Below, piece after piece: positions 60,372 through 64,000 of a stretch of 64,000 nt of DNA (positions within the stretch are counted from its first letter, which is position 1; every line of letters starts with the position of its first letter). The stretch is from Ktedonobacteria bacterium brp13 (GTDB taxonomy: Bacteria; Chloroflexota; Ktedonobacteria; Ktedonobacterales; Ktedonobacteraceae). The notes under the pieces are model-generated. The model was given only the letters and a program-made list of their open reading frames with translations. It searched no databases and was not told the origin of the DNA. The translations under genes and the position numbers were made by a program. Location of the stretch: the NCBI GenBank assembly GCA_015099395.1, contig AP024096.1, positions 1,240,001 to 1,304,000 on the forward strand, written 5' to 3'.

Positions 60372-60606
60372 GTTCATATCTTTTCGACAGAGCGGGCCAT
60401 GAAAATAACGTATATGCTGAGGTAGTGTGAGCCTTTTTCCCCCTCCGACTCTCGAATCCCGGGTTATTTTCGAAGGAAGCAATGTAACCTCAGGCGAACC
60501 CTTATTTAGACGTGATTCGTGATATCTCTATCCTGTCTAATAAGATGTTTACGCAGGAAAATGTCGAGTAGGAGATAGCTACTTCGAAATGAAAGGATAA
60601 GGTATT
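60372..60606. other. Upstream region of the acetate-transporter-like gene
   Basis: No gene seen. A good GAAAGGATAAGG stretch just before the ATG is the ribosome binding site. Confidence 0.4.
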
Positions 60607-61380
60607 ATGGAACAGTATCAACCACCGAATCGCGTTGATCGCACTCCATCTGAGCGCACTCCATCTGAGCGCACGGCATCTGACCGTATGGCTGATGACC
60701 GCACGCCAGTTGGTCGCACTCCCGATGACCGCATGGCAACTGGTCGCACGGCTGGTGTAGAGTCAGCTATTGCGAGTCCGGTTCCACTGGGTCTGAGTTT
60801 CCTCGCCTTTGCAACCGCTGTCATTGGCTGTTATTATGCGAGTTTCATTATCCCATACGGGGGTGTCTACGCCCGTTCTGCCGTTGGGGCCGTCCTTCTT
60901 GCGAGCGGGATTGTGCTTCTCCTGACTGGTATGCGGGCGTTTCATAGCGCTCATTCGATGACTGCGACAATCTTTACTGCGTATGGAGGTTTTCTTCTCG
61001 CGATTGGCCTGGTCTTCCTGCCACTCTTTAGTGCCTTCCCTCTTACGTCTGGAACTATTGATGTAGGCATAGGGGGATACGGTCTGGCGCTCGGACTCTT
61101 CTTCCTTTGCTGGGCCATCTTTGCTGCGATCCTGTTTGTTGGAACCCTGAGAAGAAACACCGCGTTGATGGCAACAACTGCGCTTTTATGTCTTGCCTTC
61201 CTCTTGTTAGCAATTGGGCAATTCGTTCCTAGTATCACGTTACTAAGGATCGGGGGTTGGGTGGCGATTATTGGTGCCCTGGTCTCATGGGCTGCGGCGG
61301 TCGCCAGTATCCTTGCCTCTGAAAGGGGAGAAGGACTCAATATACCCGCTACTGCAGATCGCTTTGCCGTTGCTGAGTAA
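60607..61380 (+). CDS. GPR1/FUN34/YaaH (acetate transporter) family protein with repeat tail
   Basis: A 257-residue protein. Residues 10-45 are a run of charged 5- to 7-residue repeats of the type R(T/M)(P/A)xxR (for example RTPSERTPSERTASDRMADD). The rest has six membrane helices and fits the AceTr family: SPVPLGLSFLAFATAVI (in place of NPAPLGL), FTAYGGFLLAIGL, LGLFFLCWAIFAAILFVGTL, and RIGGWVAIIGALVSW. Family members move acetate or succinate with protons. The N-terminal cytoplasmic repeat tail is unusual. It lies upstream of the formate dehydrogenase, but 220 bp and a hairpin apart. Confidence 0.78.
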   Translation: MEQYQPPNRVDRTPSERTPSERTASDRMADDRTPVGRTPDDRMATGRTAGVESAIASPVPLGLSFLAFATAVIGCYYASFIIPYGGVYARSAVGAVLLASGIVLLLTGMRAFHSAHSMTATIFTAYGGFLLAIGLVFLPLFSAFPLTSGTIDVGIGGYGLALGLFFLCWAIFAAILFVGTLRRNTALMATTALLCLAFLLLAIGQFVPSITLLRIGGWVAIIGALVSWAAAVASILASERGEGLNIPATADRFAVAE

Positions 61381-61471
61381 CAAGCAGTGTCTATGCTGGC
61401 TAACATGTTTTGCTGTATACCCTCAGTTTTTGCTAGTGAGTACCTCTCATTGGAGAGGAAGAGAGAGTGTC

Positions 61472-61528
61472 GCGTGTAACCAGGGTTGTGGTGCATATAG
61501 AGCATATGCCTCTGCTCTGGTTACACGC
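61472..61528 (+). promoter_or_regulatory. Long hairpin between the transporter and formate dehydrogenase genes
   Basis: GCGTGTAACCAG (61472-61483) pairs perfectly with CTGGTTACACGC (61517-61528), and GCATAT/ATATGC pair inside the loop. It could be the terminator of the transporter gene or a leader structure of the formate dehydrogenase, whose start is 72 bp further. Confidence 0.55.
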
Positions 61529-61599
61529 ATGCGGAATTGCTCTGCTTATTGTGTCTGATAGCTGTGAGGGTAGCAAGGAAGAAAAGAAGGGAAAATCAG

Positions 61600-64000
61600 A
61601 TGGCTGTATTTGCTTCACTCTTTGGTAAGCTGGCTCAGCGGCTTTCTCCCAATACGCTCGACGAAACCCTGCGTACTTACGTTGGACTCGTTCCTAATCC
61701 ACCCAGTGCGCGCACGAAGAACCTGAAGCCGCGCATAGAAGATGCGAAGATGGTGAGAAGTGTTTGCCCTTACTGTGCTGTTGGTTGTGGACAACGTGTC
61801 TATGTGAAGAATGGTAAGGTCATCGATATTGAGGGCGATAACGATAGCCCGGTCAGCGGCGGCTGTCTCTGCCCGAAAGGCGCGGCCAGTTACCAACTTG
61901 ATATCAATAAAAGGCGTTGGACGACAGTGAAATATCGGGCCCCGTACAGCTCGGCCTGGGAAGATAAGCCATTAGATTGGGCCATGGATCGGGTTGCTCA
62001 ACTGGTCTATGAGACACGTGAAGCTACATTCCGTGAGCGAAATGAAGCTGGTCAACCTATTAATAATACGCTTGCCATCGGTTCTCTTGGTGGAGCGACC
62101 CTTGATAATGAAGAAAACTATCTGATTACCAAGCTTTTCCACGCGTTAGGCATGGTGGCGATCGAGAACCAGGCTCGTATATGACACAGCGCTTCTGTGC
62201 CGGGTCTCGGCGCAAGCTTTGGTCGTGGTGCTGCTAATACCTTTCTTCAGGACTTAGCCAATAGCGACTGCATTTTGATTGCCGGCAGCAACTTTGCCGA
62301 ATGTCATCCTGTTGGTTTTCGCTGGGTCATGGCTGCAAAAGAGCGTGGCGCAACGATCATTCATGTTGATCCTCACTTCTCTCGTACCTCACAGATGTCT
62401 GATATCTATGCTCCCATTCGTGTTGGTACAGATATCGTTTTTCTCGGTGCCATCATCAATTATATTCTGCAAAATGATCTGTACTTCAAGGAGTATGTGC
62501 AGGCATATACCAACGCGTCCTATCTTGTACGTGCTGATTTCAAGGATACAGAAGACCTGGCAGGGGTGTTCTCTGGACTCGATGCAGATGGGAAAGAGTA
62601 CGATATTGCCACCTGGCAGTATAAGCTCACAGAAAAAGGTGAATCGCGCCAACCGACCGATGAACCTGCGTGTAAAAAGAGTGCTCCTGGGAAAAAAGGG
62701 GCACAGGGAGAACAGGCGACACCAGAGGGCGAGGAAGGACAGGGAAGCTATCCACAGGCTCACCCCAGTCAGATCGAGAAAGATGAAACGCTGCAGGACC
62801 CGCAGTGTGTCTTGCAGATTTTGAAACGGCACTATTCTCGCTACACTCCTGAGATGGTTGAGCAGGTCTGTGGTATTCCTCAAGGCATGTTCTTGAAGAT
62901 TGCTGATACATTAGTGAAGAACTCTGGTCGTGAGCGCACATCCAACATATCCTATGCCGTCGGCTGGACACAGCATACCGTTGGCGTGCAAATTATTCGT
63001 ACCTCTGCTATTCTGCAACTCCTGCTGGGGAACATTGGTCGTCCGGGTGGTGGCATTATGGCATTGCGTGGGCACGCCAATATACAGGGCTCGACAGATA
63101 TCGCAACGCTCTATAATTTATTGCCCGCGTATCTGACGATGCCCAGTGCATTGCGCGAAGAGTTTGACTATCAGCGCTACATGGACAGCAACTATCAGGA
63201 TTCTGGCTGGTGGGTACATTATCCCGAGTACTTCATTAGCCTTATGAAGGCCTGGTATGGTGATGCAGCCACGAAAGAGAATGATTGGGCCTTCAACTAC
63301 CTCCCGAAAACTATTGGCGATCACTCGGATCTGGCGATGTTTGTGGATATGAAAGATGGGAAAATGAAGGGTTTCTTCTCAATGGGACAAAATCCTGCCG
63401 CAGGTGGTGTCAATGCTGGCTTCCACCGTGCCGGTTTAGAGAAGTTGGAGTGGATGGTCGTTCGTGATCTCTATGAAATAGAGACGGCATCCTACTGGAA
63501 ACGCTCGGGCATTGATCCTACCACGATCCCTACGGAAATCTTTTTCTTGCCAGGCGCAGCGCATATCGAGAAAGAGGGCAGCTTCACCAATACCCAACGT
63601 CTGATTCAATATCGTGAACAGGCGATCGATCCACCGGATGATGCGCGCTCCGAAAACTGGTTCTTGACGGAATTGTATATACGTTTGAAGGAGCTTTATC
63701 GGCAGAGCACGAAGGAACGTGATAAGCCCATTCAGGATCTGGTCTGGAATTATCGCCGTGAAGGACCTTTGCAAGAACCTGTTGTTGAGGACATTTTGAA
63801 GGAGATGAATGGCTATACAGTGGCCGATGGGAAGGTCGTTAAAGGCTTTTCGGAGCTGCGCGATGATGGGAGTACCGCCTGTGGTGCCTGGATCTTTAGC
63901 GGCATCATGCCTGAAGAAGGCAAGAATCTGGCGCTGCGACGTGAGGTAGACGACTATCCCAATCTTAACTGGTGCTATACCTGGCCTTCCAATCGTCACA
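61600..64000 (+). CDS. fdnG: Selenocysteine formate dehydrogenase, catalytic subunit (3' end outside window)
   Basis: Molybdenum/tungsten-bis-PGD enzyme that oxidises formate to CO2. The frame is open from the ATG at 61600 (AGAAGG nine bases upstream) to the window end apart from one TGA at 62182-62184. That TGA lies in ENQARI-U-H, exactly where FdnG-type enzymes carry selenocysteine (codon 195) followed by His, and the sequence continues as expected (GASFGRGAANTF, GSNFAECHPVG, VDPHFSRTSQMSD). The 4Fe-4S site is C56, C59, C63 and C91 (CPYCAVGC ... CLCPKG). About residues 340-395 a Lys/Glu/Gln-rich insert is seen. There is no twin-arginine signal, so this form may be cytoplasmic or facing inward. 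Downstream beta and gamma subunit genes would lie beyond the window. Confidence 0.93.
62182..62217 (+). promoter_or_regulatory. UGA selenocysteine codon and bacterial SECIS element
   Basis: Downstream of the UGA (62182-62184), a 6-bp stem GTGCCG/CGGCGC (62197-62202 with 62208-62213) closes the loop GGTCT (62203-62207), the loop recognised by SelB in enterobacterial fdhF/fdnG. A lower stem GCTT/AAGC (62191-62194 with 62214-62217) and a two-base bulge CT complete it. The loop begins 18 nt after the UGA, the same distance as in E. coli fdhF. Confidence 0.88.

Noticed and set aside
61600..62184. Formate dehydrogenase as a pseudogene cut by TGA at 62182
   Set aside because: The TGA is at the known Sec position, the frame stays open for 1.8 kb after it, and a SECIS hairpin follows.

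Overview
The window looks like a chromosomal segment of a filamentous, soil-type Ktedonobacteria member (Chloroflexota). This is an inference from gene content: three luciferase-like (F420/flavin) oxidoreductases plus a deazaflavin nitroreductase-family protein, a selenocysteine formate dehydrogenase, proline-rich Yip1 membrane proteins, many two-component and one-component regulators, and abundant short non-autonomous repeats. There is no rRNA, tRNA or CRISPR array. Gene density is moderate, most genes are single or in 2-5 gene operons, and most starts carry a clear GGAG-type ribosome binding site.

Layout. 0-3.9 kb: 3' end of a glutamine synthetase gene, then a reverse-strand pair of a DnaC-type helicase loader and a large repeat-bearing winged-helix protein (putative replication initiator), bracketed by two inverted copies of a 75-bp palindromic element. 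3.9-12 kb: single metabolic and resistance-type genes (Ogt, acid phosphatase lipoprotein, lincosamide-type nucleotidyltransferase, methyltransferase, F420 enzymes, alpha/beta hydrolase, DUF302, radical SAM). 12-15.5 kb: DUF2785 gene and a three-gene YbjQ-type operon. 15.8-20.6 kb: four tandem proline-rich Yip1 paralogues in an A-B-A-B order, each with its own copied leader and terminator. 20.7-28.8 kb: LLM oxidoreductase, GH18-like secreted protein, Rrf2 regulator, a 1.3 kb cluster of foldback/MITE-like repeats, glucuronate isomerase, SDR, and a small GIY-YIG gene. 29-37 kb: an orphan PAS/GAF histidine kinase, unknown genes, and a large secreted GH15 glucoamylase. 37-44 kb: a five-gene operon of ABC ATPase, giant FtsX-type permease, small anchored protein, NarL-type kinase and response regulator with two ATGA overlaps. 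44-58 kb: SDR, MFS exporters, universal stress protein, YbaK-type deacylase, hydroxyacid dehydrogenase plus pentapeptide protein, DoxX, LacI regulator, LLM oxidoreductase, HdeD protein. 58-64 kb: a methyltransferase-merR operon behind a textbook MerR promoter, another foldback element, an acetate-transporter-like protein, and the 5' part of a selenocysteine formate dehydrogenase running off the window.

The most notable signals are: (1) an in-frame UGA at 62182 in the formate dehydrogenase with a bacterial-type SECIS hairpin; (2) a 75-bp cloverleaf-like palindromic repeat present four times, two copies of which supply the stop codon of the gene they abut; (3) a putative initiator protein with 7-, 18- and 8-residue tandem repeats; (4) an intrinsic terminator placed between promoter region and ribosome binding site of a hydrolase gene; (5) the Yip1 tandem array with a gene-conversion-like patch; and (6) a family of 190-290 bp foldback elements whose internal hairpins covary.
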